Below are positions 44,070 to 53,747 of a DNA stretch of 64,000 nt, one piece after another. Both the position numbers and the translations under genes were made by a program. The stretch comes from JACJWR01 sp963842975 (GTDB lineage: Bacteria > Actinomycetota > Actinomycetes > S36-B12 > UBA10799): assembly GCA_963842975.1 (NCBI GenBank), contig CAWJIH010000008.1:124001-188000 (forward strand). The letters run 5' to 3'. Under the pieces are notes generated by a model. The model was given only the letters and a program-made list of their open reading frames with translations, did no database searches and was not told the origin of the DNA. Positions within the stretch are counted from its first letter, which is position 1; each line of letters opens with the position of its first letter.

Positions 44070-44987
44070 TCAACCCGCAGCCAGGGCAGTACCTATCGCA
44101 AGCAGCAGACTGAAAACCAACTCGAGCCGAGCGGTTTCGCCGAGCACCACAATCAAGTCGGCGCCCACCGCCCCGCTGCGCACATGCCGGGCCGCGCCGG
44201 CCGCAAGGGGCACCGTCACCAAGGCGAGGGCCGCCAGCGAGGGCCAACCAGCTGGGTCGATCAAGCCCAGAATCGCGACCGCCAGCACGATCACGAATGG
44301 CGCCCACACCAGGCCAATGAACAAGTTGCGGGTGCGCGCATCGCCGAGCCGAGCCGCCAGCGTCTGCTTGCCCGCCAAGCGGTCCGTGTGCACATCCCGG
44401 AGGTTGTTGGCCACCAGGATCGCAACCGCCAGCAGCCCGACTGGGACGGCAAGCACCACGCTGAGCAGGCTGATGCTGCCGGTGAAACAGGCAGCGGTGC
44501 CCACCACAGCGACCAGCCCGAAGAAGATGAACACGAACACTTCCCCCAGCCCGGCGTAGCCGTAGGGGCGAGGACCGCCGGTGTAGAACCAGGCCGCTGC
44601 GATTGCCGCCGCGCCGACGATGAGCAGCCACCACAGCCCGGTGATCACGACCAAGGTAAGCCCGGCAACTGCAGCGACACCGAACGCTGCGAAGGCGGCC
44701 AACTTCACCTGCTGCGCGGGGGCAAGCCCCTGCCCGACCAAACGCACCGGCCCAACCCGTTCGGAATCGGTACCGCGGATGCCATCGCTGTAGTCGTTGG
44801 CATAGTTGACGCCCACCTGCAGCGACAGCGCGACCACCACGCAAAGCGCCGCGATCACCAGATCGATGAGCGCGTAGGCATCGGTGGAGGTGAACGCCGC
44901 GGCCCCGGCGCCGACCGCCACCGGGGCCACCGAAGCAGGCAACGTTCGCGGACGAGCTCCCTGCCACCACAGCTTTGCAGCCGTCAT
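44070..44987 (-). CDS. menA: 1,4-dihydroxy-2-naphthoate polyprenyltransferase
   Basis: 305 residues, UbiA superfamily with about eight or nine membrane helices. Motif 1, GVNYANDYSDGIRGTD, and motif 2, NNLRDVHTDRLAGKQTL, supply the Asp residues that bind Mg-prenyl diphosphate. It attaches the isoprenoid tail to DHNA to make demethylmenaquinone. The ATG overlaps the menE stop (ATGA), so menE-menA is an operon. The ending LVFSLLLAIGTALAAG is typical of MenA. Confidence 0.92.
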   Translation of the reverse strand: MTAAKLWWQGARPRTLPASVAPVAVGAGAAAFTSTDAYALIDLVIAALCVVVALSLQVGVNYANDYSDGIRGTDSERVGPVRLVGQGLAPAQQVKLAAFAAFGVAAVAGLTLVVITGLWWLLIVGAAAIAAAWFYTGGPRPYGYAGLGEVFVFIFFGLVAVVGTAACFTGSISLLSVVLAVPVGLLAVAILVANNLRDVHTDRLAGKQTLAARLGDARTRNLFIGLVWAPFVIVLAVAILGLIDPAGWPSLAALALVTVPLAAGAARHVRSGAVGADLIVVLGETARLELVFSLLLAIGTALAAG

Positions 44988-46198
44988 TGCGGTCCCTTCT
45001 GCAGTCGTTGCACGTCCACCTTGCCACCTGCAAGGCGGGGAAGTTCAGAGGTCAGCAACACCCGCGGTGCGGCGGCGGTCCCCAGCTGTTGCGCCACCAG
45101 CCGCCGGATCGACTCGGCCGACGCCGAACCCACAACGTGGGCCACAACTCGGTGGCCACCACTGGAATTCGGCACCGCGACCACTGCGCTGTCGACGACG
45201 CCAGCCGCCTCGGCGACTACCCGGGCGACCGCGGCCAGGTCGACATTCACCCCGCCCACAGTGACCACCTCGTCGAATCGGCCCAACACCTGCAAAACTC
45301 CATCGCCACGGAGGCGCCCGCGGTCCCCGGTGTGGAAGAGCCCCCTGCCAGTAGTCGGCATGTGCGAGTCCAGGTAGCCCGACGCCAGGCAGGCACCACC
45401 GAGCAGAATCTCGGACTCGTCGCCCACCTCGCAGATGGCATCGGCGGTGGGGTGGCCGTCGTAGACGCAGCCTCCGCAGGTTTCGGTCATGCCGTAGGTG
45501 GTGGTGACGGTCAGGCCGGCGGCGGTTGCTGCGCGCAGCGTCGATGCGGCGGCCGGCCCGCCGCCGAGGAGCACCCGGTCGAAGCGGGCCAAGGCGGCAA
45601 CGGCCGCTGGAACAGTGCACAGTCGGTCGAGTTGGGCGGCGACCAGCGAGATCCGCGCTGCCTCACCACGCGCTTCGGTGCGGTCGAGGAAACGCTGCAA
45701 TTCGGCTGCCACCGCGGCGGCCTCGAAACGTGCCAGCCCGCCGCTCCCCGACCAGGACTCCAGCGTGTGTCCGCTCAGGAGCGCCCGGGTTGTTGCGATC
45801 AAGGCGCCAGCAGTCACCGGAGGCAATGCGACAAACCAGGCTGAAGCCCCGCCCAAGGCCACATCACGTGCGGCTGCAGCCGCCCGCAGGGCCTCGCGGC
45901 TCAGCACCACCAGCCGCGGTGCGCCGGTGGAACCGCTGGTGGGCAGGATCACCGCAGCGTCGCCCGGCACCGACGTTGCGGCTCCGGTGGGCCTTCCTGG
46001 GTGTGGGCGCTGCTGGGCCAGCGCAAGCCGTTCCAGCAGCGACGCGCGAACCTGCTCCGGCCCATAATCCGGGACCAGCGCAACGGGCGGACCGCCCGAA
46101 AGTGCAGCCGCGACGGCTGCGGCCAGCAGGTTGGCGCCCGCCTGGCCAGCAGGAATCATGCGGACCGTGTAGGTGGGCGGAGTCGCGGGAAGTCCCAT
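44984..46198 (-). CDS. menE: o-Succinylbenzoate--CoA ligase
   Basis: 404 residues from the ATG at 46198, a compact actinobacterial MenE. AMP-binding motifs: ILPTSGSTGAPRLVVLS (P-loop), TTYGMTETCGGCVYDG, TGDRGRLRGDG and the C-terminal LPRLAGGKVD with its catalytic Lys. It activates o-succinylbenzoate with CoA. It lies in an operon with menA and is divergent from menB, 67 bp away, with overlapping -10 boxes. The ATG is 7 nt past TAGGCT, suggesting a leaderless mRNA. An upstream in-frame ATG at 46273 would overlap menB and is rejected. Confidence 0.9.
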   Translation of the reverse strand: MGLPATPPTYTVRMIPAGQAGANLLAAAVAAALSGGPPVALVPDYGPEQVRASLLERLALAQQRPHPGRPTGAATSVPGDAAVILPTSGSTGAPRLVVLSREALRAAAAARDVALGGASAWFVALPPVTAGALIATTRALLSGHTLESWSGSGGLARFEAAAVAAELQRFLDRTEARGEAARISLVAAQLDRLCTVPAAVAALARFDRVLLGGGPAAASTLRAATAAGLTVTTTYGMTETCGGCVYDGHPTADAICEVGDESEILLGGACLASGYLDSHMPTTGRGLFHTGDRGRLRGDGVLQVLGRFDEVVTVGGVNVDLAAVARVVAEAAGVVDSAVVAVPNSSGGHRVVAHVVGSASAESIRRLVAQQLGTAAAPRVLLTSELPRLAGGKVDVQRLQKGPQ

Positions 46199-46204
46199 CG
46201 TGAC

Positions 46205-46211
46205 TAGCCTA
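46205..46211. promoter_or_regulatory. Overlapping divergent -10 boxes of menE and menB
   Basis: TAGCCTA reads as TAGCCT (46205-46210) on the plus strand and TAGGCT (46211-46206) on the minus strand, each a TANNNT -10. The minus-strand box sits 7 nt from the menE ATG; the plus-strand box sits about 55 nt before the menB ATG, which has its own GAGGAG. The two directions therefore share one open-complex region. Confidence 0.5.
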
Positions 46212-46265
46212 TTGCCACTACCCGTGCCGCGCAGGCGAGTCCACATCCGAGGAGAAACCATCGAC

Positions 46266-47186
<921 letters not shown>

Positions 47187-47200
47187 GCAGGCGACCGACG

Positions 47201-48262
47201 TTGGGCTCGGCTCACCCGCTTGACTCCCAGCAGTTGCGCGCCGCCGCGGTGGTGGTGCAGGTGCCACTGCGGGTGCCGTTCCGCGGGGTCACGTCCCGGA
47301 CCGGAATCCTGCTGTCGGGCCCAGCCGGCTGGGGCGAATTCGCCCCCTTCGAGGAGTACGGTCCGGCGGAATCGGCGCGGTGGCTGGAGTCGGCCGTCGA
47401 AGCAGCCTTCCTCGGCTGGCCGCGACCCGTGCGCAGCCGAATCGGGGTGAACGCCATCGTGCCCGCGGTGGCTCCGGAAGTCGCCGCCACGCTTGCTGCC
47501 CAGGCTGTCGCGCGGGGCAGCAGGACGATCAAGGTGAAGGTAGCCGAGCCGGGTGGCACCCTGGAGGCCGATGCGAATCGGCTGGCTGCCGTCCGCTCTG
47601 CTGCGGGCCCCGACGTTGCGCTGCGGATCGACGCGAACGCAGCGTGGACGGTAGCGGAGGCGGTCAACGCGCTGGGTCGGCTCGACCGCGTCGCGGGCGG
47701 GCTGCAGTACGCCGAGCAGCCATGTGCCACGTTGCCTGAACTCGCCGCGCTCCGCCGGCAGGTGTCGGTGCTGATCGCCGCCGATGAGTCCATCCGTCGG
47801 GCCGAGGATCCGATTCGAGCAGTGGCAGCCGAGGCCGCTGACGTGTTGGTGATCAAGGCGCCACCACTGGGGGGAGTGCGCTCCGCGCTTCGAGTGGTGG
47901 CACAGGCGCGCGTCCCGGTGGTGGTCTCCGGTGCCATGGACACCAGCGTCGGGCTGGCCGCCGGGGTCGCGCTGGCTGCGGCGCTACCGGCCCTCGATCT
48001 CGATTGTGGGTTGGGCACGGGGGCGCTACTGGCCGATGACGTTGTGGCAGTCCCCATGTTGCCGGAGCGTGGCGTGCTAGCGACGCCTGGCGCCGCAGAC
48101 GCACGGATGGAGACACCCATCCCAGACCCGGCCGCCCTGGCTCGAGCCACTGCCCGAGTCAGCGAGGAGCAGCGTCGCGCCTGGTTGGATCGGATGGAGG
48201 CGGCCTGGCACGCGGGCGCCGCGGGACGAATCGCCGAACTGATGGCAGACTCGCAGCTGTGA
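47201..48262 (+). CDS. menC: o-Succinylbenzoate synthase
   Basis: 353 residues from a TTG at 47201. Enolase-superfamily catalytic residues are visible: the Lys pair in TIKVKVAE, metal ligands in LRIDANAAW, YAEQPCA and IAADES, and the acid/base Lys in LVIKAPPLGG. It dehydrates SHCHC to o-succinylbenzoate. The start is uncertain; TTG is the earliest start clear of menB, and the conserved core begins near residue 18 (VVQVPLRVPFRG). The stop overlaps the menD start (GTGA). Confidence 0.88.
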   Translation: MGSAHPLDSQQLRAAAVVVQVPLRVPFRGVTSRTGILLSGPAGWGEFAPFEEYGPAESARWLESAVEAAFLGWPRPVRSRIGVNAIVPAVAPEVAATLAAQAVARGSRTIKVKVAEPGGTLEADANRLAAVRSAAGPDVALRIDANAAWTVAEAVNALGRLDRVAGGLQYAEQPCATLPELAALRRQVSVLIAADESIRRAEDPIRAVAAEAADVLVIKAPPLGGVRSALRVVAQARVPVVVSGAMDTSVGLAAGVALAAALPALDLDCGLGTGALLADDVVAVPMLPERGVLATPGAADARMETPIPDPAALARATARVSEEQRRAWLDRMEAAWHAGAAGRIAELMADSQL

Positions 48263-50082
48263 ATCCTGCAGAGGCTGCGTCGGCGATCATCATCGATGAG
48301 GCCCTGCGCGGGGGAGTCACCGACATCGTGGTCTCGCCCGGGCAGCGTTCAGCGCCGCTGGCGGTTGCGGCTGCGGCGGCAGCAGCCGACGGTGCGTGTC
48401 GGCTCCACGTGCGAGTCGACGAGCGTTCGGCCGGTTTTCTGGCGGTGGGCCTCGCTCGCGCGGCAGCTGGGCCGGCCATGCTCATCTGCACTTCCGGTAC
48501 TGCCGTGGCCAACCTGATGCCGGCCGTAACCGAGGCCGACGCCTCGGATCTGCCGCTGCTCGTAGTCACCGCGGATCGGCCCGGCGAGCTCGTGGGAGTC
48601 GGGGCGAACCAAACCATCGAGCAAGTGGGTCTTTTCGGGACTCGGGTGCGAGCGAGTGTCGCGCTCGAACCGCCCGCCTGGCGGACCGGCGTGGCGCGCT
48701 ACTGGCGTTCGGCGATCAGCCAGGCGGTGAACACCGCCACGGACACCATCGCGCCGGGCCCGGTTCACGTCAACGTGGCATTGCGCGAACCGCTACTCGC
48801 CGGCGATCCGGACGCAGACGTCGGGGAGGCGGACAGCGACGAATCCGGGCTGCGCGGCCGCCCTGCCGGCCTGCCCTGGACGTTGGATGCACGGCTGGTG
48901 TCGGTTGCGAGTCTGGCGTTCGACTCGCTGCTGGAGCAACTTGACCTCCGGCCCGGTCCGCTCCGGGGTGTGGTCGTGGTCGGTGACCTCGCGGTCGGTG
49001 AGCCGTATCCATCCGAAGCCACGGCGCTCGCGGAGGGGCACAACTGGCCCTTGCTGTGCGAACCCACGGGCAACGCCCATGACGGTGGGACCGTGGTGGC
49101 CCACGGTGCGTTGCTGTGCGGGGTGTCCGAATTCCTCGACAGCCACCGCCCAGACGTGGTGGTCACTGTTGGGCGAGTTGGCCTGAGCCGCACGGTCAAT
49201 GCGTTGATCCGCTCGACGCCGCTGCACGTGGCTGTGGATCCGCGCCCGGCGCGCACGCCCATCGACCCGCTACGCACCGCCGCAGCGGTGGTGTCGGCAG
49301 TGCCGGCTCCGGCGGACTCCTGCCGGGCCCCAGACGACTGGATGGACTCCTGGTTGGAAGCCGACGCCATCGCTGCGGAAGCCATCGCCGAGGTCGTGGC
49401 CGAGGCGGGATTCTGTGGACCAGCCGTGGCTCGTCAGGTGTGGGAGCAGACACCTGAACATGGGTTCCTCTGGGCCGCCGCCTCATGGCCCGTGCGCTTC
49501 CTCGACTCCTACGCACCACTGCGAACAGATCCGCCGTGGGTGTTCGGCAACCGCGGAGTGTCCGGCATCGATGGGTTGGTGTCGGCTGCGTGGGGTGCGG
49601 CGCTGGCTCACCAGCGCGAGCTATCCCCGTGGGACGAGGCCGCAGCCGCGCTCACCTTGGAGGATCTACCGGGTGTCGGCGGCCCGGGTGTCGCGTTGCT
49701 CGGAGACCTGGCGATGCTGCACGACGTCAATGGCCTGCTCGTGCCAGCCACGGAAACCCGGCCCGACCTCACCTACGTGGTGATCGACAACGATGGCGGT
49801 GGCATCTTCACCAGTGTGGAGGCCGGCCTGCCCGCCTATGCCGAACACTTTGAACGCGTCTTCGGCACGCCGACGGGTCGCGACCTGGTCGCCTATGGCA
49901 ACGCCGCAGGTGTCCCGTCGGTGCGAATCCACGATCTGGCCACGTTGCAGGCAGCGTTGGAAGCAAATCAGCCGGGAGCCGGGGTCAGGTTGGTGGTGTG
50001 CGACGTGGGGTCACGTGCGGCTGAGCAGGCGCTGCTGACGCGGATTCGCTCAGCCGTTCGCCTTGGCCTCGCCCACTCCTAG
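48259..50082 (+). CDS. menD: SEPHCHC synthase
   Basis: 607 residues from a GTG at 48259 coupled to menC. ThDP-enzyme features: VVSPGQRSAPLAVAA with ERSAGFLAVGLARA at the N-terminus, the ThDP-phase segment GNRGVSGIDGLVSAAWG, and DNDGGGIFTSVEAGLP, corresponding to the GDG...NNDGG motif. It adds succinic semialdehyde, from 2-oxoglutarate, to isochorismate. The 3' end overlaps the convergent menF gene by 33 bp. Length and domain order are normal. Confidence 0.92.
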   Translation: MNPAEAASAIIIDEALRGGVTDIVVSPGQRSAPLAVAAAAAAADGACRLHVRVDERSAGFLAVGLARAAAGPAMLICTSGTAVANLMPAVTEADASDLPLLVVTADRPGELVGVGANQTIEQVGLFGTRVRASVALEPPAWRTGVARYWRSAISQAVNTATDTIAPGPVHVNVALREPLLAGDPDADVGEADSDESGLRGRPAGLPWTLDARLVSVASLAFDSLLEQLDLRPGPLRGVVVVGDLAVGEPYPSEATALAEGHNWPLLCEPTGNAHDGGTVVAHGALLCGVSEFLDSHRPDVVVTVGRVGLSRTVNALIRSTPLHVAVDPRPARTPIDPLRTAAAVVSAVPAPADSCRAPDDWMDSWLEADAIAAEAIAEVVAEAGFCGPAVARQVWEQTPEHGFLWAAASWPVRFLDSYAPLRTDPPWVFGNRGVSGIDGLVSAAWGAALAHQRELSPWDEAAAALTLEDLPGVGGPGVALLGDLAMLHDVNGLLVPATETRPDLTYVVIDNDGGGIFTSVEAGLPAYAEHFERVFGTPTGRDLVAYGNAAGVPSVRIHDLATLQAALEANQPGAGVRLVVCDVGSRAAEQALLTRIRSAVRLGLAHS

Positions 50083-51306
50083 GGCGGCGCGCATCGCTGA
50101 AAGTTTGGCCTCGGACTCTGCCCACTCGCCCTCCGGTGTGGAGCCGGCGACGATTCCGCAACCGGCCATGAGTCGGATCGACTTCGCAGCAGGTCCGATT
50201 TCCCCGCAGCGAAGGGCGATGCCGAATTCCCCATCGCCGTTGGCGTCCACCCAACCGACTGGACCGGCGTAGCGTCCGCGGTCGAGGCCCTCGAGTTCGG
50301 CGATCACTGCCTCGGCTCGTTCGGTGGGGGTTCCGCAGACCGCGGCGGTGGGGTGCAGCGCAGCAGCGAGCGCGATCGCCGAGGAATCATCGGCGAGCAT
50401 CCCGGAGACATCCGTTGCCAGGTGCTGCACGTTGGCCAGCCGCAGCAGGCTCGGGGAGGAGGGAACCTGCAGGTCGGTGCAGTGCCGGGCCAGCGCGGCT
50501 GCCACGGACTCCACTGCGTACAAATGCTCCACGAGGTCCTTGTCGGAGCGCATCAAGGCCCGTGCGAGTTGACCGTCGGTGGACGAATCGCCGTTGCGCT
50601 GCACAGTGCCGGCGAGCACCCGGGACACCACCGCGTCGCCGGTGCGCCGCACGAGTAGCTCGGGGGTCGCACCCAGCAGCCCGTCAACGCTGAATGTCCA
50701 ACATTCGGGGTATTCGGCCGCCAACCGGTGCAGCACGAAACGGGGATCCAAGCGGTGTTCGGTGCGCACGACGGTGGCTCTGGCCAAGACAACCTTGTCC
50801 AGACCGCCGTCAGTCACCCGGGCCACAGCCTCCGAAACGCTGTCCTGCCAACGCGAGGCAGCGCCCGGGTCGGACTCCTCGCGCACCATCCCCGGGTCGA
50901 GCGGCGGGGCAGCAACGTCAATTTGGCCATGCGCTGGAGTGCCGACGGTGGTGATCCACGATTTCCCGTGCCGTCGACCCACCACCACCGAGGGGACGAT
51001 GAGCACAGAAGTCCCTGGGCCATCGGCGAAGGTGAACGAACCAAAAGCCACCGGTCCAGTGCCGGGCACGCGCACCGCATCGGACACGGTCGCGGCATCG
51101 ACCACGTGTGACCACCAACGATGCGCCCGGCTGAAGCGCTCCTGCCCGGTCACTTCAAAGCGCGCTGCTTCACCCCACGCCACCAGCCCGTCGCCGTCGT
51201 GTACCCACGCCATGGCGGGCTCGGCGGGAATCACGTCGAGTAAGTCGACGGCTTCGGTGAGGGCCTCAGTCGTGATGCGCAACTGGGGCGGGAATACGTC
51301 TCGCAC
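50050..51306 (-). CDS. menF: Isochorismate synthase
   Basis: 418 residues. The chorismate-binding domain has LDKVVLARATVV, RRTGDAVVSRVLAGTVQRN, ALHPTAAVCGTP and GCGIVAGSTPEGEWAESEAKL, the last carrying the Mg-binding Glu. It converts chorismate to isochorismate for MenD. An isochorismate synthase for siderophores (EntC/DhbC) is sequence-similar, but the men context favours MenF. It is transcribed leftward, converging on menD with a 33-bp overlap. An upstream promoter is not evident. Confidence 0.88.
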   Translation of the reverse strand: MRDVFPPQLRITTEALTEAVDLLDVIPAEPAMAWVHDGDGLVAWGEAARFEVTGQERFSRAHRWWSHVVDAATVSDAVRVPGTGPVAFGSFTFADGPGTSVLIVPSVVVGRRHGKSWITTVGTPAHGQIDVAAPPLDPGMVREESDPGAASRWQDSVSEAVARVTDGGLDKVVLARATVVRTEHRLDPRFVLHRLAAEYPECWTFSVDGLLGATPELLVRRTGDAVVSRVLAGTVQRNGDSSTDGQLARALMRSDKDLVEHLYAVESVAAALARHCTDLQVPSSPSLLRLANVQHLATDVSGMLADDSSAIALAAALHPTAAVCGTPTERAEAVIAELEGLDRGRYAGPVGWVDANGDGEFGIALRCGEIGPAAKSIRLMAGCGIVAGSTPEGEWAESEAKLSAMRAALGVGEAKANG

Positions 51307-51422
51307 GACTACGAGGGTAAGGCCACTGCCACGATTGGGCGCTTCGAAGGTGCCTGCCGGGCCAGAGCGGGCTGATGCGGACCTACCGTGCGGGCGGGCC
51401 GGCTTCGCGACACAATCGTCGA

Positions 51423-51950
51423 GTGGACGCCGCCGAACCCGACTGGCCGCCGAGTTTCACCCGTTCCGTGGTGGTTCTGGCGGCTGCCTTGTGCCTGGCG
51501 GCACTCGTGGTCGGACTGGCTTCGGTGTACGGCGTGCACAACGTTCGCAGCCAGGGTGTGAAGGTTCCCGCCACGGCGTTGGGCACCACGTCGCTCGGGG
51601 GCGGTAGTGAGGTCTATGTTCGGTTTCTGGTCGGGGATTCGGCGGTGGTGGCGACCGCGGAGTCGCCGGGCTGGACGCCTACGCACGGCACTCGGGTGGC
51701 TGTCTCCTACCTACCCGACGACCCCGCCGGAAGTGTGCGCATCGTCGATTCGCGGGTCGGCGGCGGCTACGCTCCGGGGGTGGCAGGCATCCTTGTCGGC
51801 GCGCTCGGCGCGCTGCTGGTGGGATTCACCTACCGGCGGAGCCGGCGGCGCCAGGGGACCGACGATCTACAGCAGCATCCATCCAGCCACGCAGGGATCA
51901 GCCACAATCCCAGGCAGCCGTTGCAGCCAAACCACAAGGAGCCAGTGTGA
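51423..51950 (+). CDS. DUF3592-type membrane protein
   Basis: 175 residues from the GTG at 51423. There are two membrane helices (about 16-38 and 122-142) with an extracytoplasmic domain between them (VKVPATALGTTSLGGGSEVYVRF, VAVSYLPDDPAGSVRIVDSRVGG), the DUF3592 pattern. The tail is His/Gln/Pro-rich. CACAAT ends 6 nt before the GTG and could be a -10, giving another leaderless start. The stop overlaps the menG start (GTGA), so it is co-transcribed with that methyltransferase. Function unknown. Confidence 0.7.
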   Translation: MDAAEPDWPPSFTRSVVVLAAALCLAALVVGLASVYGVHNVRSQGVKVPATALGTTSLGGGSEVYVRFLVGDSAVVATAESPGWTPTHGTRVAVSYLPDDPAGSVRIVDSRVGGGYAPGVAGILVGALGALLVGFTYRRSRRRQGTDDLQQHPSSHAGISHNPRQPLQPNHKEPV

Positions 51951-52639
51951 CCCGAGCAACCCTGCACAAACGCCCGGCAGACGTGGCAGCCATGTTCGAT
52001 CAAGTCGCCGAGCGGTACGACCTCACCAACGACGTGCTCTCGGCCGGGCGCACCCGGGCATGGCGCACCGCGGTGGTAGATGCGGTGGCGCCGCAGCAGG
52101 GTCAGTTGGTGCTCGACCTCGCCGCCGGCACCGGCACCAGCACGGCACCGTTCGCCGCGGCGGGGGCGTTCGCTGTCCCCTGCGACTTCTCGCTGGGCAT
52201 GCTGCAAGTAGGCGTTGAGCGCCTACCTGAGTTGCCGTTTGTGGCCGGGGACGGTTTACGCCTGCCGTTTGCCGACGCCACCTTCGACGCGGTGACAATT
52301 TCCTTCGGACTGCGCAACATCACCGATCCGTTGGCTGGGTTGGTGGAGTTGCGCCGGGTCACCAAACCAGGTGGCCGCATCGTGGTGTGCGAGTTCAGCA
52401 CACCGACCTCGGACGCGATGCGGGTCGCGTATCTGGAGTACCTCATGAAAGCCCTACCCGCGATCGCCCGATCGGTATCGAGTAACCCGGACGCCTACGT
52501 CTACTTAGCTGAATCCATTCGCGCCTGGCCGGATCAGCAGGGACTGGCGGACCTCATCGGATCGGCTGGGTGGACCTCGGTGGCTTGGCGGAACTTGACC
52601 GGCGGAATCGTCGCCCTGCACCGCGGATTTGCCCCCTAG
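51947..52639 (+). CDS. menG: Demethylmenaquinone methyltransferase
   Basis: 230 residues from a GTG at 51947. UbiE/MenG motifs: VAAMFDQVAERYDLTNDVLSAG at the N-terminus, the SAM-binding LVLDLAAGTGTSTAPF, ISFGLRNITDPLAGLVELRRV and GGRIVVCEFSTP. It methylates demethylmenaquinone with SAM, the last step of the pathway. It is translationally coupled to the DUF3592 gene and lies just before the complex I operon, which uses its product. Confidence 0.92.
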   Translation: MTRATLHKRPADVAAMFDQVAERYDLTNDVLSAGRTRAWRTAVVDAVAPQQGQLVLDLAAGTGTSTAPFAAAGAFAVPCDFSLGMLQVGVERLPELPFVAGDGLRLPFADATFDAVTISFGLRNITDPLAGLVELRRVTKPGGRIVVCEFSTPTSDAMRVAYLEYLMKALPAIARSVSSNPDAYVYLAESIRAWPDQQGLADLIGSAGWTSVAWRNLTGGIVALHRGFAP

Positions 52640-52720
52640 TTACGGAGTCCAGCAAAACTCCCGCTGGCGTTCGTCCTGTCCCCGCGACGCGGGTGATCGT
52701 GCGCCGGATCGTGAGGTGGC

Positions 52721-52726
52721 TAGACT
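52721..52726 (+). promoter_or_regulatory. Candidate -10 box (TAGACT) for the nuo operon
   Basis: TAGACT lies in the 178-bp gap between menG and nuoA and fits TANNNT. It would give an 85- to 90-nt leader before nuoA. No TTGACA-like -35 is visible 16-18 nt upstream. Confidence 0.35.
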
Positions 52727-52817
52727 GCTGAACGCGCAGATTTACGGGGAGCACACATCTCCTCGCAGATCCGCCTAAGATCGCCATGACACAACCTGGT
52801 GCGGAAGGGCATGGATC

Positions 52818-53180
52818 GTGGACAACGTCTCGCTCGGGATTATCTTTCTGGGCATCCTGGCTGGGCTGTTCGCAGTACTCAGCGTCACTGTGGCCACGTT
52901 CACGGGTCCGAAGCGCTACAACCGCGCGAAGGTGTCGGAGTATGAGTGCGGCATCGAGCCGACTCCGCAACCAGCGGGAGGCGGGCGCTTTCCGATCAAG
53001 TACTACTTGGTCGCAATGCTGTTCATCGTCTTCGACATCGAGATTGTGTTCCTCTACCCGTGGGCGCTGACCTTCGACATGTTGGGACTTTTTGGGTTGC
53101 TGTCGATGAACCTCTTCCTCGGCGCGGTCATGGTTGTCTACCTTTTCGAGTGGCGCCGACGCGGTTTTGAATGGGAATAG
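52818..53180 (+). CDS. nuoA: NADH-quinone oxidoreductase subunit A
   Basis: 120 residues with three membrane helices. The conserved loop KVSEYECGIEPTPQPAGGGRFPIKYYLVAMLFIVFDIEIVF is diagnostic, including the Cys of the quinone-site loop. The GTG at 52818 has GGAAGGG upstream. It is the first gene of the complex I operon. NuoA links the membrane arm to the peripheral arm at the quinone channel. Confidence 0.93.
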   Translation: MDNVSLGIIFLGILAGLFAVLSVTVATFTGPKRYNRAKVSEYECGIEPTPQPAGGGRFPIKYYLVAMLFIVFDIEIVFLYPWALTFDMLGLFGLLSMNLFLGAVMVVYLFEWRRRGFEWE

Positions 53181-53190
53181 GAGACTCAAC

Positions 53191-53747
53191 ATGGGACTTG
53201 AAGAGAAGGTTCCCAGTGGATTTCTGCTCACGACAGTCGAAGGGGTAGCCGGGTACGCTCGCAAGAACTCAATGTGGACGGTCACCTTCGGCCTCGCATG
53301 TTGCGCGATCGAGATGATGTCCACGGGCGGTGCCAACTACGACATGGCACGGTTCGGCATGGAGGTCTTCCGGCCGTCGCCGCAGGCAAGCCGATCTTGA
53401 TGATCGTGGCAGGCCGGGTCAGCCAAAAAATGGCGCCCATCCTGCGCCAGGTGTACGACCAAATGCCCAACCCCAAATGGGTCATCTCGATGGGAGCCTG
53501 CGCCTCCTCAGGCGGCATGTTCAACAACTACGCGATCGTGCAAGGGGTCGACCATGTCGTGCCCGTTGACATCTACCTCCCAGGCTGCCCACCACGGCCG
53601 GAACAGCTGCTGGATGCAATCTTGAAACTGCACACCAAGGTGCAGGACACCAAACTCGGGGCCAACCGATTGGCCGAGGTCGCCGAACTGGAGCAGGCGG
53701 CTCTACTCGCCACTCCGACATCCGAGATGAAGGGGCTGCTTCGGTGA
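53191..53747 (+). CDS. nuoB: NADH-quinone oxidoreductase subunit B, frameshifted in this sequence
   Basis: The ATG at 53191 has AGGAG upstream. The first frame gives SMWTVTFGLACCAIEMMSTG (the CC pair ligating cluster N2) and ends early at a TGA at 53398-53400; a second frame continues MIVAGRVSQKMAPILRQVYDQM, GACASSGGMFNNY and LPGCPPRP (remaining ligands) to 53747. Removing one A in CAGG (about 53384) and one T in CTTG (about 53398) restores SPRQADLMIVAGR, the family consensus, and a 184-residue protein. Complex I needs this subunit, so a sequencing or consensus error is the likely cause. Confidence 0.88.

Noticed and set aside
53370..53410. Programmed ribosomal frameshift in nuoB
   Set aside because: There is no slippery heptamer or downstream structure, and two separate base changes restore the consensus exactly; an indel artefact is simpler.
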